Shown here: positions 12,222 through 24,481 of the stretch, in pieces
Numbering within the stretch: position 1 is the stretch's first letter
Layout: every line of letters starts with the position of its first letter
Origin: Andrena cerasifolii
Taxonomy: Eukaryota > Arthropoda > Insecta > Hymenoptera > Andrenidae
Direction: 5' to 3'
DNA: 64,000 nucleotides
Assembly: GCF_050908995.1 (NCBI RefSeq)
Contig: NC_135124.1
Location: forward strand, 10,106,001-10,170,000
Notes under the pieces: model-generated
The model's database searches: none
What the model saw: the letters and a program-made list of their open reading frames with translations, nothing else
What the model was told of the DNA's origin: nothing
Made by a program: the position numbers and the translations under genes

Positions 12222-14122
12222 TATACGTATTCGCACAGAGCAATGTACTAAATTTCTGGATATATCAATCGCGACTCCAGAAAATAGATATTCCCAAAGA
12301 TCCGCTGCAAATTCCGGAGCACTCAACAGTTATTCTGTCAGAAGTTTCGAAACAAGCAGCTCCGTCCCCAATCGTCCAAAGGGAGGGCCATCGGAGTGCA
12401 ACACTTTGCAGCAGGGTGGCAGGAGCCGGCGAGCAGACTCGGTAATAGTTATTAAGTCGACCGAGACTCGCAAGTTCGTGTTTATCCCGAGGCTTCACGG
12501 CGACGCGAATCCGTTTGGGGCGCAGATTAGTGTTCGGCTGAGCGCGCGCCTTTGCTTTGTCGTATAATTGTGTTTAGGATCGGGGGGTTGCTAATTTCCC
12601 GGCGTTACCGGACGCGCTGCGGTATTCCTTGTGGTCGATCGAGGTCGCAGAGAATCCTGGATCCGCCGGACGCGTCGTCTATGCGAACCGGCGATGCACC
12701 CACTTGCGGGTGCGCCCAAGTCTTAATTATCGAAAACCGATGCGCGCGGGAAACGGTGCACGGTTTATTAAATCGCCGGCGAGCGCGCGCGGACACGCCC
12801 CCTAATCCGTTATTAAATCGGCCGTGAATCTACGAACTTCGTGGCCCGCGGTCGTCGTTCCTCGATATCCAGCACCAGGAGCGGGCGGTTCGCGGAGCGA
12901 AACTATGTTTGGAGACAGAACTAGTCAGGGAATAAGGAATTTCGCGAAGAAGCTTGAGGGCAAAGGTCTAACTTAAATAGTCAGCCGAACGGATAAGGGA
13001 GCTATAATTGAAGAGGAGATCTTGATTTCAATTAAAACTCCGGGCTACGAAGCTCCTCGGAGCGTATATTCAAATGTCCCTGCTGAAACTAATAATTATA
13101 CCTATCAAGATCATCTAACTAATATCTCTCATCGCTGCTAAAGATAACATTTCATCGCGCGTCCTCGCTGAATATATTTAACTGCAAGCGAGCTCCTATC
13201 TTTCTATCGCGGGCCGTATTTTCGCGGAGCAACTTAGTCGGCGGAAATGACCGTGTTTTATATAATTATCGCGGGTGCTTGGCGGGGATTATCGCTCGCG
13301 CCGGTGAAACATCACGGTTCAGGAAACCGTGAATCGCGGATGGGATGCCGGCTAGGTGCGAGCCGCGCGCAGAAGTGGAAGACCGCGAAGTGCCGCGGTG
13401 CGGCCGCAGTGCATTCGCGGCTTCGCCGTTGCGCCGACAATCGCAATGTCACAAACGCTAGCCGGCCGCCATGCCGTTAGGTTCACCGGAGGGCAATAAC
13501 CCAGGCCAGCTAAACTTATTTAGAATAGCGTATCGCCCACCAACAGGCGGCCGATCGCCTCGATCCGACGTGCACAATGCAGCCCGCACCGACGGCGCGC
13601 AGCCACGATCGGTTGCTTTCTTCCTTTCCCTCGGTTGGGCCGTTCCGAAGACCTTTCGACGTCCCGCGATAGGTATCCACCGATCTCCATCGCGATGACG
13701 AATTACTTTCGCCCGGCCACTCGAAACTGCAACCGTTGGGACACTGGGAGGATAGGACAGGCACACCGCGGTGCAACACTGAATTCTCAAAGGCCGAGTT
13801 ATTTTATTTTCAGCGATATATACATTAAGTTAGATGCCACGCGAGTTCTGCGTCACCGTAGCTGCGAGATACATCTAACACTCGATCTAAGACACATCTG
13901 GTCCAGCGTCCATCGCAGCGTACATACTCTTTGATCATTATCGGGTGCGCGTGATCTCATTTATAGATGCTGCGAAACGGCGAACTCTTTCTTCTCTTGT
14001 TTAGAATACCATAGTGTTATTGTTATCTCTACCTTTGCGATTACTATTATTTTCGCTTTCTCCTTTTCTGAATCTGTGTATATACGTTTTTTGTCCGGTA
14101 TACAGGCTAACTATAGCTGACT
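12222..14122. other. No gene seen
   Basis: GC-rich DNA with overlapping frames on both strands (for example 13458-13934) and no recognisable product. 13930-14122 becomes AT-rich next to the fold-back element. Confidence 0.55.
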
Positions 14123-14488
14123 GATCATTTTGATTTTTGGATATGTTATAGAGGACCGAAAAATAAGAAATACGTGTTTTTTTTATTTTTCCCCGTTTTC
14201 ATATTTGGGGGGAGGAAACTGCGTTCAAAGTTAGGGTTGAAAAATCATTTTTGTGGAATATCTCGAGAACTATTAGAGATAGGGGAATAGTGTCAATGGA
14301 CGAATTTTTTGTCTTCGAATGCGAAATATGACTGGCTCACCAGATTTTCAAAAATCCACAAAAATGATTTTTCAACCCTAACTTTGAACGCAGTTTACAC
14401 CCCGCAAATATGAAAACGGGGAAAAATAAAAAAACACGTATTTCTTATTTTTCGGTCCTCTATAACATATCCAAAAATCAAAATGATC
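14123..14488. repeat. Long, highly matched fold-back element (about 134-bp arms)
   Basis: The left arm 14123-14256 is repeated inverted at 14355-14488. The outer ends are GATCATTTTGATTTTTGG and CCAAAAATCAAAATGATC. The inner ends are AAAATCATTTTTGTGGA and TCCACAAAAATGATTTT. Only a handful of mismatches and short indels are visible. The 98-bp spacer begins with the motif ATATCTCGAGAACTATT (14258-14274), which recurs in other fold-backs of this window. No clear target duplication was found. It is probably a hairpin MITE. Confidence 0.85.
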
Positions 14489-15852
14489 GGAGGCGGACAT
14501 CTAAAATACTCTCCTAGTTAGTTATATGCTTTGCATCTAAAGGGTACGTCCCGTTAAATTAATAAATAAATAAATTATCGAATACACCTAACGTAGTAAG
14601 TAATCGCTGAAACACTGACACAGAGTATACCTACTGTATTCGTCACGCGAAGGCTACACACTCGATCCTCTTGCCGACCTGCGAGGTGGTATCCCTTCGT
14701 CCTCTGACCGCCACTGCGCAACGGCTCCGAAGCCGGCTAGAGCGCGCGGCGTTGTCCTTTTGCACGCGATATCCCCACGGAAATAGGTTAAAAGAGAAGG
14801 TCGATATCGTCGCCCGGCGATCTGGGCTAGCAGCGAGCGCCGAACCGTTCGAACTCGCGCGTAATTTCCATAAAAACGCGAAACAATCGTCGCCATGAAA
14901 AATGTATCCCCGGGAATCGGCACGAACAGAGTCGTCGTTGCAAATGGCAATGTTTTCAGCGGGGTGAGGGGCGCTCGCGATCAGATAACGGTGCGACGAT
15001 GCTTTTTTCCCCGTCTGCGTCCCGTTTCGCACGGGGCGGCCTCGACGCTAAATTACCGGCAATTCCCCGCTCCCGGCTCTTCTGAACCAGCGCGTCGCCG
15101 TCGGTATTCGTAACAGTATCGGGCGCCGATAATCCCGCGGCGTGATTTCGCGTCAATCATAGCCGACTTCCGGCTCGAAAGCATTGGAGGGTCGTTGATC
15201 GGTCACTTCCTGCACCGACTGCATTCCGATCCGACTCCTTTCGCCTGGTCTATGCGCTCCGAGTTATTAACCGCGATAGGGGGAGGGACGGACCGGGGAG
15301 ATGGAGATCGCGGAGTTTCTCGGCTGCTAAACGAGATCTAGATTTTCCTGCGCGCCGCACAACTGTCACGTAGGAATGCCATTTGGCGGGCCTGCCGCTT
15401 CAGACCCCCAGATCCCTTCGTATCATATATCCGCGAGGATTCAAGGAACCGTGGTGCAGACGCTCATAGGAGCGTTCATCCCTTCGAGTGAAAATCTGTG
15501 GGAGGGAAATCGGCGAACGCTTCACTTTGTTGACGTAAACGATTGCGAGATACGACCCCCGGCAATAAGCTTGGAACCAAACGCGAAAATACGAAATTAA
15601 CGAGAAACACCAATATTTTTTCTGTATAATATGCAACGGTATATATATATATATGAAACGCGTGGTAATGTTAAATTCGTCTATTTTAAAGTAAAAGCAC
15701 TGAAAATAATTAAGAATTTTGTTTATTATATAATAAAAAATATGGAAGAAACAAAATGTGTCTGGGAAATTAGTATGGAACGGACCGATGTTCTGGAAAG
15801 AGTATGTAACATTATGAATTTGCAAAGAAATTAACAATAATTGATTTAAAAT
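14489..15852. other. No gene seen; AT-rich end with a short TA repeat
   Basis: 14640-15300 is GC-rich with chance frames on both strands. From about 15595 the DNA turns AT-rich and includes a short (TA)n run near 15640-15656. That AT-rich part adjoins the Tc1 transposase relic and may be the rest of the same dead element, but I could not find its ends. Confidence 0.5.
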
Positions 15853-16057
15853 TTATATTATCACAGCTTGCATACGTTTTGACATCGATGTAATTAAGCT
15901 TTCACACTGCGATGGCAAAATTTGTTTCCATGACAGCTTAATGGCTTCCAAAATTTCATTTTTATTTTCTGTTTTTTTTTGTCGCGTATAAATTGTTTCC
16001 AAAGTGCCCACAAATTTTCGACTGGACCTAAATCTGGCCCTGGGGATCGACTTAGCC
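15853..16057 (-). pseudogene. Tc1/mariner transposase C-terminal relic
   Basis: On the minus strand the frame reads SPGPDLGPVENLWALWKQF, matching the conserved Tc1 block around the third catalytic acid (usual form SPDLNPIENLW). The Glu is kept. After a poly-A run (plus-strand T run near 15970-15980) the frame shifts. It then continues as NEILEAIKLSWKQILPSQ, then LITSMSKRMQAVII and a stop at 15853-15855, the usual C-terminus of Tc1-family DDE transposases. The N-terminal DNA-binding and first two catalytic regions are absent. In life such an enzyme cuts and pastes the element at TA sites. This copy is truncated, frameshifted and cannot be active. I am sure of the family but not of the subfamily, and no terminal repeats were found. 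Confidence 0.72.
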
Positions 16058-18273
16058 TGAGATAGAGTTTAGCGTAGGAGTGAACTAACGAGTGGGGTCG
16101 TAGCTCAGATGCAATTGGAATTTCGCTGAGGGAGATGCATCGTACTTTAAAGGATTGCGAAGACGCAGGTCCGGTGACATAAAGCAACGCCGGGCAAAGC
16201 TCTCGGCTGACAAGAAACGCCTGTACTGCGCTCCTCGAAGGCATTAGAGGCTCTATTGAAAGCCAGTTAGGTATGCGACGTTTGATTCGCGTGCCTAGCA
16301 CTGATGGAGGAAGCGATAGCCGACGCATTTAAGCGTGTTGGTGGATGACTCCTCGCGCTGCGGGCGATTTCGTCGTGAGGACGCTGGGATTCCTCCATCT
16401 TCTGGTACCCGTCTAATTCGATCGTGACAGAATGCCCGGCGCTCCGTCGCGGCGAGTAATTTATTCGCGCGGAAAAACGCGCGAAAGCCTCGTAAAAGAT
16501 ATCCAGGCACGTTCCGAAGCAACGACCGAGGTAAAATATATTTCACGTGGCGGGGGTTGCGAGGAGAGAGCGGAGTAAGAGGGCGGGTGGGGGCCACGCT
16601 TCGGTATGGGAAAGAGTATAGCGGAAGGTTAGGAAGGAGAGCTGGCAGTGAGCAGTATACAGGACAATATTATCGGGCGATACCATCTGAGATGCCTAGC
16701 TAGGCCTCTTAGGCATGTCACATTGCAAACAGTGGACAATGAGGCTATTGTTGCTGCATAATGGCCGTTCGCGACCTTACGTGGCCTCTTCCTCTTCTTC
16801 GCCTCCGTCCTCCTCGATCTCACGGAGCCTGGGGCTCTCGAGGAGCGCGGCACCTCTGGGCGCCCTGCTTTCCTTGCGCGAAATAAATATCGCCGGGTTG
16901 ACCAATGGGCGGGAAGAAAGTGTGCCTCGATGCGATCGCTGGAGCAGGATCGAGCGCTATGCGGCGCTCCAAAGCACTTGGCGGAAAACAGAATTTTTAG
17001 CAGAGATTAAAACAGCGATTGCAACCAGGGACGTGCTGGTAGGCGCGACAGGCGTGGCGACAGAATGCACGCGCGTAATATTCCTGTCGGCGGGAGAGCG
17101 CGAGCTTCGCGCGCGAACGTTCTCATCAAGGAATCACTGCAGGAGCCGCGCTTTATCGAGCGAGCGGTTAGCTCGATCCTTATCGTCCCGACGGTCTCCC
17201 AGCCTCGTTACAAAGGGAATTATTTTATTCGCGGAACGACGCCGGGAGTACAATCGTAATAATGGACAGCGAGCGATCAAAGTGCGCGGTCGCTATGCAC
17301 GCGGCACAGCACAAAGCGGCACCAGTTGCGAGAGAACCCCTCGGAGAATTCCTCTCTGATGTCTGTCAGTCACTCTTAATTTACGGCGATAGCGGAACGC
17401 CGCAGTTAGACGAGCCCAGGTAACCCTATCGAGGTGCAACGATGTCACGACTCCGTCGGGATGAAAAGTCTCGGTTGCCTCTGAGCGCTTGAGAAAAGCT
17501 GCCGCGGTATGGAGGCGTTCGGTGCTCCGCGATCTAACGAGGCACAATACGGCAACAATCGGCGTTAATTAAGCGGCACGTAAATCCCTGGAAAGAAGCT
17601 GCTGGTGGCAATGGCGCTTAGGAGGGAAGCCTCGTCCGCTGACGTAACACGGCGAAATGCTACCGGTGTTGCAGTTCGTGGAATTTTCATCCTCCGATGT
17701 AAAACGTTGCATTACGGAGCGAGGAAAGTAGGTTAAAGCCGTCCGCCGTTGGGTCAGCGCAATCGTTTTCCATTCGCAACGAGGATTCTTCGAAATCCAA
17801 TTACACAGAGTGCACCGAAGTTATGGGTTGCGTCGGAGCACAGTACTTCTCTGCGCCAAAGGGGATCAAAAAGTCCTTTGCAGGCTGAACGCGCAATGGT
17901 AACGCAACGATTCCATCTTTAAATCGGGAAGAAAATATTCCCCCGCGCGTTCCCGGAGCGAACGAGAGGCGAGGCGCGCGGCGCACCGCGTCTCTTCTCC
18001 TCTGGAAATTACTTATGCAGTCGCAGATCCCAGGCGGGGTGACTCGTCGAAGGAGGTCGATGTCGACGACTCCGGGCGATGATCACGCCTCGCTGCGTGC
18101 CTCGTTAATAATTTGCAATCACTAATTCGCAATCATTGTCCGCACGCGATATCCTGCCCGAGCTTTACGTGGGGTAGATACGGCTATCACGGCCATCCGC
18201 TCTCGGCCGCCCGATCTGCCGCGTAATTGCACGCGTGTACACAGCGTGCGCCGAGACGCTTAACCGAAAGTGC
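16058..18273. other. No gene seen
   Basis: GC-rich DNA. The 214-codon plus-strand frame at 16715-17359 is Arg/Ser-rich, overlaps frames in other phases and has no domain. A small 7-bp-stem hairpin (ATGCCTA at 16692, TAGGCAT at 16710) encloses the palindrome CCTAGCTAGG. Confidence 0.5.
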
Positions 18274-18313
18274 AACGTCTAATTTTCCAGTTAACTAACC
18301 AATGCAAACCTCG
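18274..18313 (+). repeat. 40-bp direct repeat, copy A
   Basis: The segment AACGTCTAATTTTCCAGTTA and following bases to CCTCG matches copy B at 18689-18728 at about 35 of 40 positions. Both are preceded at some distance by GTGTACAC. It is a local duplication of unknown meaning. Confidence 0.6.
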
Positions 18314-18688
18314 CCACGGCACGAGGAGCTTCTGTTTGCCTGACAATTACGACGAGATGCGACGCGAGGGGGCTGCGCAAGTGGCGAACCTCGATTGCTT
18401 GATTGATGCGATTAACGAAACAACGGTGTCGCGAGTATTGCCGCCGCGCGTCTGCTTGCTTCGCTGCTCGATTAGCAAAACGCTGGAATCGATGGGTGGA
18501 GGGCGTTGTCGATGAATCATGCACATTTTCGTTTCATGAAATTCGAGGGTTAATCGGGGGCGGCGGCGCAGAGTACAGAGTCATAGACGTTCCGGACCCT
18601 TCGTTCCGTGTAATTGTACAAGTGTACACGTTTATCGCGGTTTAATTAAATTTGCGCCAACACTTAGACGGTCCCGGGGCTTAATCCA

Positions 18689-18728
18689 AACGTTCAATTT
18701 TCCAGTTAACCAACCAGTGTAAACCTCG
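18689..18728 (+). repeat. 40-bp direct repeat, copy B
   Basis: Second copy of the segment at 18274, in the same orientation 415 bp away. The differences are single substitutions scattered along the 40 bp. Homology fades quickly on both sides, unlike a simple large tandem duplication. Confidence 0.6.
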
Positions 18729-20588
18729 GCGCACCGCGCTGGCAAGATTACTACGCGGTTTCCAATATTTGTCGAGCAATCGAGTTGCGCGTTACCGAGG
18801 AAAAGTATACCTACGATCGCACGGACCGATACGAATGCTGCGGAGGAAAAGGGATTTTTTCCGCGAATTAATTGGCCTCGTTTACGCGCCTCGGATTCTT
18901 TCCCCCGTCGTGGCACGAAATTTACTGCGCCGATCCAATCACTGCGCAGTGGATACATGTAGGTCTATCTATTTTCTTTCAATTCTCCGTTTACTATTAG
19001 AAAATTGGCAGGACGACGATCTGGAGTAAAATATACCGCGCTTGAAATGCAGATTTGAAGTCCGCGATAGTTTCTATTCGCGCATCTTTAACATTTCACA
19101 GATAGGTAACGAAACGTTCGGAGAGGTTTCTTGAAAAGTGACAAAAGGGTGCGCAAAGATATCCCACTCTCAAATGATCCGCAGTGCGTCGAGAGCGATT
19201 TTTCAGCGTTGTGTAAAATGACTCACCCCTAGGCAGCGGGCGGCCACGGCAATTATATTATAATACCGAGCAGCCCTCGGCCTGATCCTCTCTGAGCCGA
19301 TGATCGGATCGGTCGTATCCGTGGCTGCATTTTAATCAAATTCACGGCTGCCACGGTGTTACTTGGATCGCGCTTACCGAGTTACAAAGGTAAACCATAC
19401 ACGGTCTTTCTTGTCTGGCCTTACATCTCGCCGGTCTGGGCATGCCCCCCCTCGCGTCGAAGGGCTTCGTAGGGCATTACTCTGGTAAGCCTGTCTCGGC
19501 AAGCAGATCCCGCGGGTTACAGTTAATTGGCTTCGGCGTGCTCAGCCGAGAACGCGTGCACCTATCCTCGGTGCAACGCATGCACGCGTCCGATGCAAGC
19601 GCGTACACCCACGCGCAACGGAGAGTTTGTACTTCTGCTGGAACAGATTTAGGGGCGTTGCGAAAGCAGCCGGGACACGAAGGGGCGGTCCAATAGTTTG
19701 GCAAGCTTTTGAAAATTTTTAGACATTTTTATTAATAATCTGAAGACTTGGGCAAGCCGAAGTAGATAAACTTTTTGGATTCGGAAGAACCAAAGACTAG
19801 AAGATAATAGATCAGAGACTTTTTTGGAAATTTTTGTACAGTAGTTGTTTTGAGAGGTTGGGTGTATCGAGGTGCGTGTAATAATATAATAATATATCTA
19901 CGTATGTAGATGCAGTGGCTAGCGAAGGTACGACGACTCGTTCAAGTGACGTGGAAGGCGATATCGTTAAGGGTGAAAGCTTCCTTCCTCGACTGCTTTG
20001 ATTGTTTGCCCTAGTGCCTACCAATGTACCGATACCGCGACGCATAGGTTACTCTGTCCGCCAATCACGTTAATTAATTAGCTGTTTGGCAAAGCGAAAG
20101 GGCGAGTTTCTGGCTGGCGATTACCACGCTTGTCACGGCCTATCCTTCGGCTGAGATTACGGTGAACGCTCCGACTGGGAATAGGAGGCACGACCTTACC
20201 TTGAGGAGGCGTTAATACACGCGGCCGTGTCGAACAAATGCCGCGGAATACACGTCCAGGGCCCGAGCAGCGTGTGTGCTACGTGGAAAGTGATCGGTCT
20301 TGGGGGAGGGACGAGAGATCATGAGAAAATGATTGCCCCCTTTCAGGCCGCGCGCTGGAAACACGGCGAGTCGTGACCCGTCATTGGGAGTCAAAGGCAC
20401 AGTGGAAGGTGATTCTGATGAACGATGGGAGAAGAATATTTCATGAAATATTTATGACCTTCCAAATATTTCTATTTACGCAGGGTATCTCCTACTTGGC
20501 CCCCGCTGACCTTCGTGAAAATTTATGGCAATTTAACCAACTTTTACTACGAAATTTCTACAGATACAGGGCAACTTAATTGAGGAGC
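18729..20588. other. No gene seen
   Basis: Mixed-composition DNA with only short overlapping frames and no recognisable RNA gene. 19690-19900 is AT-rich. Confidence 0.5.
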
Positions 20589-20680
20589 CTCGGTGAAAAA
20601 CAGGCAATTTTCATTTCTGCAATGTAGTGTAATTATTATTTCATCGCCTCCTGATATAATAGTATCTATGTTTCACCGAG
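20589..20680. repeat. Possible small inverted-repeat element
   Basis: CTCGGTGA at 20589-20596 pairs with TCACCGAG at 20673-20680, and pairing extends imperfectly inward (AAACA against TGTTT). The 92-bp AT-rich unit could be a small MITE, but no target duplication is evident. Confidence 0.35.
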
Positions 20681-22903
20681 CAGAACCATATTAAATATTC
20701 TTCACGCTGAGAAAAGATCAATGCGTAGTGTAAAAGGGGCCACTCGACTCCTCAAAGTCACGTGACCTAATAAAATTGATTTTCCAGCTAAAAATTTGAT
20801 AATAGTTGCTATTTACCATCTAATTCAAGTAGCATTTAAAATAATTACAATTTCGTACCGCATTTCCTATGAAAATAATTTCTCCACCAACTCGTCGCCC
20901 TCTAAACTCATAATACGGTTGCATGTGCCTACTTGCCACTATGTAGGCCCCTCAGTTCCTAATTCATTGCATAAACATTCATTTACTGAGATTCTTTCCT
21001 TAATTCCAAGATCCAGGGCCCATTAATTTTCTCACGCCACTATTGAATCCTCCTGAATAGGGATACAAGTAGTATTTCACGTACCAAGGTACTTAAGTCC
21101 AGAAAGGAAGTCCTGGGTGTTAAATCCCAAGCGATTAACTCGAAACTCAGCCATACCTACCTACACATGCACATCCAACGAGCAGCACACTCTTCGAACG
21201 CAATCATGCAGACTCGCCTCACACTGTTCCACGCAAACAACCCGCGACGAGCCATCAGAACCGAAGAATCAGCCGCGTTACGACCAGCGACCACAACGAG
21301 CCACCTATCAACGCGCGAGAAGCAAAGGCTCGCCCAGCAATGGGCATCTTTTCAAGGCTCGTTCGCGTCGTCACGCCAGCCGCGAGTCTCTATTTCACGG
21401 GGAGGATCGAGGGAGAAAGAGAGCCGTCCTTTCAGGTCGAATAAAAAGCAGAAACCCTTCTGGCCGAGCTGTCGCGCGGGCCGTTCCCTCCTTCGACGCG
21501 GCGAACAAATAAAGGATAACACACGGATGCGCGTGACGCCGATAACTCCTCGCCACCACGGAGGAGCCAGAGACGCCGCGGGGGTGTGATACCGCCGCGC
21601 GGGGTCCCTTCGAGCGTGTAACCGCGCCAGAACGTGATATACACGGCGATCCTCGCGCATTCCGAGCGGATACGCTCGCCGGGGACAACAATATTGCCGT
21701 TTTACTGTTATTGCAGCGCCGTGCAACGGCTCCCGCATCAATGCTCGCGGTTCGAGCGCGCGGAAACAACGCCGCGTCGCCGACGATGGCTGTTATCGGA
21801 GGGCAACCGTGTGCCAGGCTCCATTTCTTTTCTTTATATCGGACCAAATGCTTCCTGCCTTTCCCTGGAATAATTTTCAATGGCACGGCTCGACGATACG
21901 CCGAGGGGAGCTTATTGTCTCGTGCTGCGAAATGCCGCGACGAAGCAAGCAACGTGGATGTCTACGTTACGTTGCTAGAACTTTCAGCTGAGGCTTCATG
22001 TTTTTAAATGGGGGATAAAATCGGCGCTGACGCGTTCTCTGGAAGTGTCGATGGCAAGGTTGCTTGATTCGCTTTAGCGGGAGATTGGTTACGACGGAAT
22101 TAGACGGAAAGAAGTTGTCGAGTCGCCGATCAAGTTTCCGACTCGAATCTTTTATGCCCTCAAGTTTTTCTTATTTATTCTGTAAACTAGGTGAGAGGAA
22201 GCCCGGTTTACGTGTCAGTGGCGGGTTTAGTAACGCGCCGCGGTGATTGAAAATACCTGCCTGCCATTTGAATAGAGCTGCGAGGGCCTCGCTGGTGCAA
22301 CGCTCACGCGGATCAACGTATTTGCAAAGACTGTCGTGGGGAGTCGGTGCCAACGGTCGCGATTATTGTGATAATTACGCGCGGAGCCAGACCTCGGATG
22401 CAATGGAAATACGATCACCCCGGGAGTTGGCTTTTCTCTCTGGTACGGTGGGAATAACATTCGGAAAGAGGGTAAACAAGGCGCGAACCTTTCAAGACGA
22501 ATAAGCGGCTGCGATGGGGCACGAACGTTCCCGTATTGATCACTTGGATAGAAACTGGGTTAACATGGCCCGTCCACCCTCTTCTATCCTCTTACCAGCC
22601 CACTTACCACCGATTCGCCCATCACGGCAATACAAATCCAAGGAACTACGCCCGGCGCTCTGACACCGAACCGAAACACGCCGGTTAAACCCATTACGCT
22701 CGAGTGGGGTTTCGACATCTTCGATTACAGATACCGAGAGGCTGGACGTGGCATAATATTCGAGGTGGTCCAATACGAACATCTGGATATTGCAATTTTG
22801 GAAAGCTGGCCTCCGAACTGCCGCTTATTTATGTTAAATGTGGTTTACGCTGTGTGATATGATCACTTTAGATGGGATCTGCATCGCGTACATAATTAAA
22901 GAG
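20681..22903. other. No gene seen
   Basis: AT-rich to about 21060, then GC-rich with overlapping frames in up to five phases (21117-22007) that look like chance. There is an isolated CAGTGGCGGGTTTAG at 22216 without a partner. Confidence 0.5.
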
Positions 22904-22997
22904 TCCTGGTAGGAAACTCTGTATGTGTCAATATTAAAATAAAAATTTTATCGGGAAATGTGCTACGTGGAAATGGCAATATTATAGTATAGAATTT
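22904..22997 (+). repeat. Dispersed MITE-like repeat, copy 1
   Basis: The segment from TCCTGGTAGGAAACTC to TAGTATAGAATTTT is clearly related to 24363-24481. Shared landmarks are TTTATCGG, AAATGT, CTACGTG and TATAGTATAGAATTT. The right terminus is less well preserved than in copy 2. Confidence 0.55.
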
Positions 22998-24362
22998 TAA
23001 TGTAATTTCCTCTTGTAATACGTAACCAATAGTGCTAAAAGATAGTACCGCTGGTACGTCCACTGCCACTTCAGTAGAAAATAGTGTAAAAACGAATTAA
23101 GCGATAGGTAAACTAAATAGTTTGGCAGTCACAGTGCTTGCAAATTTAAATGAATAGGCAGTTTTCTCTACAATTAAGAAGTGGCGTATTCAGGGTTTTC
23201 TACAAATACAATTCTTCTGTTCATGTATGTGGACTACATTAATGCAGAAAATAAAAAAATTTGCGATATACTTCTGTTATTGTAGATATATTTACGCATA
23301 TTTAACAATCAAAATTAATTTTCTCTCTCTCCTGAAAAATTTAATTTTTCCCACTTGCAGTGTTTTCTACAATCAATAATTATTCCAAGCTCCTCTATGA
23401 TTCTTTCGAATGTCACTACAGAAGTGACATTTAAATAATTACAGGCGCATTGAAAAGTCAGCTAACGAAGCATAGTAAACATTCATTGCTTCATCTCGCC
23501 ACAGTTCGAGATAAAAAAGGCGTACCCTCGTCGATCGACACAGAACACAGTCTTATTTCCTATATCGCTTTCGAGATCCATCAGCGAGTCGACACGGCGC
23601 GGGAAAAAGGGCTATCCAGCGAATCGTCGATTAAAATTGCAGTACGATGAAACGAAACCAATCTTCGACGGCAGGAAATGCTGGATCGAGGGGGGTAGCA
23701 GGGAGCGGAAAAAATTGCGCTGCACACGATCACCGCGATACTTTCACGGACGCGGTATTCGTGGCGATGCGAGGAAATTAGGCGGGAAAATTGCCTCGAC
23801 TTCATTTGTCACGGCGGTCGGCAATTTCGATAACGACGCAACCGTAAAACTGCAGCAGCCGCGAGCCAACCTATAGACGACGAATTATCGCGCATTACCG
23901 CGCCTACCGCGTTCACTCCGCGAAGCCCCGTAACTTGGCTAAGTAATTATTTAACCGGTGCATCCTCGGATTGTAAACTGCGCCCGGGATTAATCGGATC
24001 GACGACAGCCATTTGTCTCTGTCGAGGGAAAACGGTGGATGGCGAATTTCGGTGTCGTTAACCGAATCGATAGAAAGTATCGCGACGGCGTGTTTAATAT
24101 ATAATCGGAATAGAATTCAGAATAGAAACACTTCAAAGATAACCATTTTCACTGCTTTGTCTGAGTCATCGAAGGCAAAAGCGGACTAACGCGCACTGAA
24201 TAAAAATTAACTTTCCTATTGTATAGAATTAGTACGTAGTATGAATTAGTAACCCAAAAAGTATGGGTTAGTCTGTTTTTACTCTCAATGCCTCGTCAAT
24301 TATGCAGGCTTTTATTCAAGAGGAAGCTTAACTGCTGCGAGTTGAATATAATAGAAAACAGT
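22998..24362. other. No gene seen between the two repeat copies
   Basis: AT-rich to about 23500, GC-rich after that. A 9-bp-stem hairpin (AATGTCACT at 23409, AGTGACATT at 23423) is present. Short frames only. Confidence 0.5.
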
Positions 24363-24481
24363 TCCTTGTAGAAAATACTGTAAGTGCCAAAATTAAAAAA
24401 AGAAAAATTTATCGGAAAATGTCCTACGTGCCATTGGTAATACTATAGTATAGAATTTGATTTTTTATTTTTCTACCAGGA
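24363..24481 (+). mobile_element. MITE-like repeat, copy 2, with terminal inverted repeats
   Basis: The 119-bp unit begins TCCTTGTAGAAAA and ends TTTTCTACCAGGA, imperfect 13-bp terminal inverted repeats. The interior is related to copy 1 at 22904. I found no clear target-site duplication, so the superfamily is open. Confidence 0.5.

Noticed and set aside
22216..23198. CAGTGGCGGGTTTAG (22216) and GTGGCGTATTCAGGG (near 23181) as hAT ends
   Set aside because: No inverted partners with 8-bp duplications could be paired with them.
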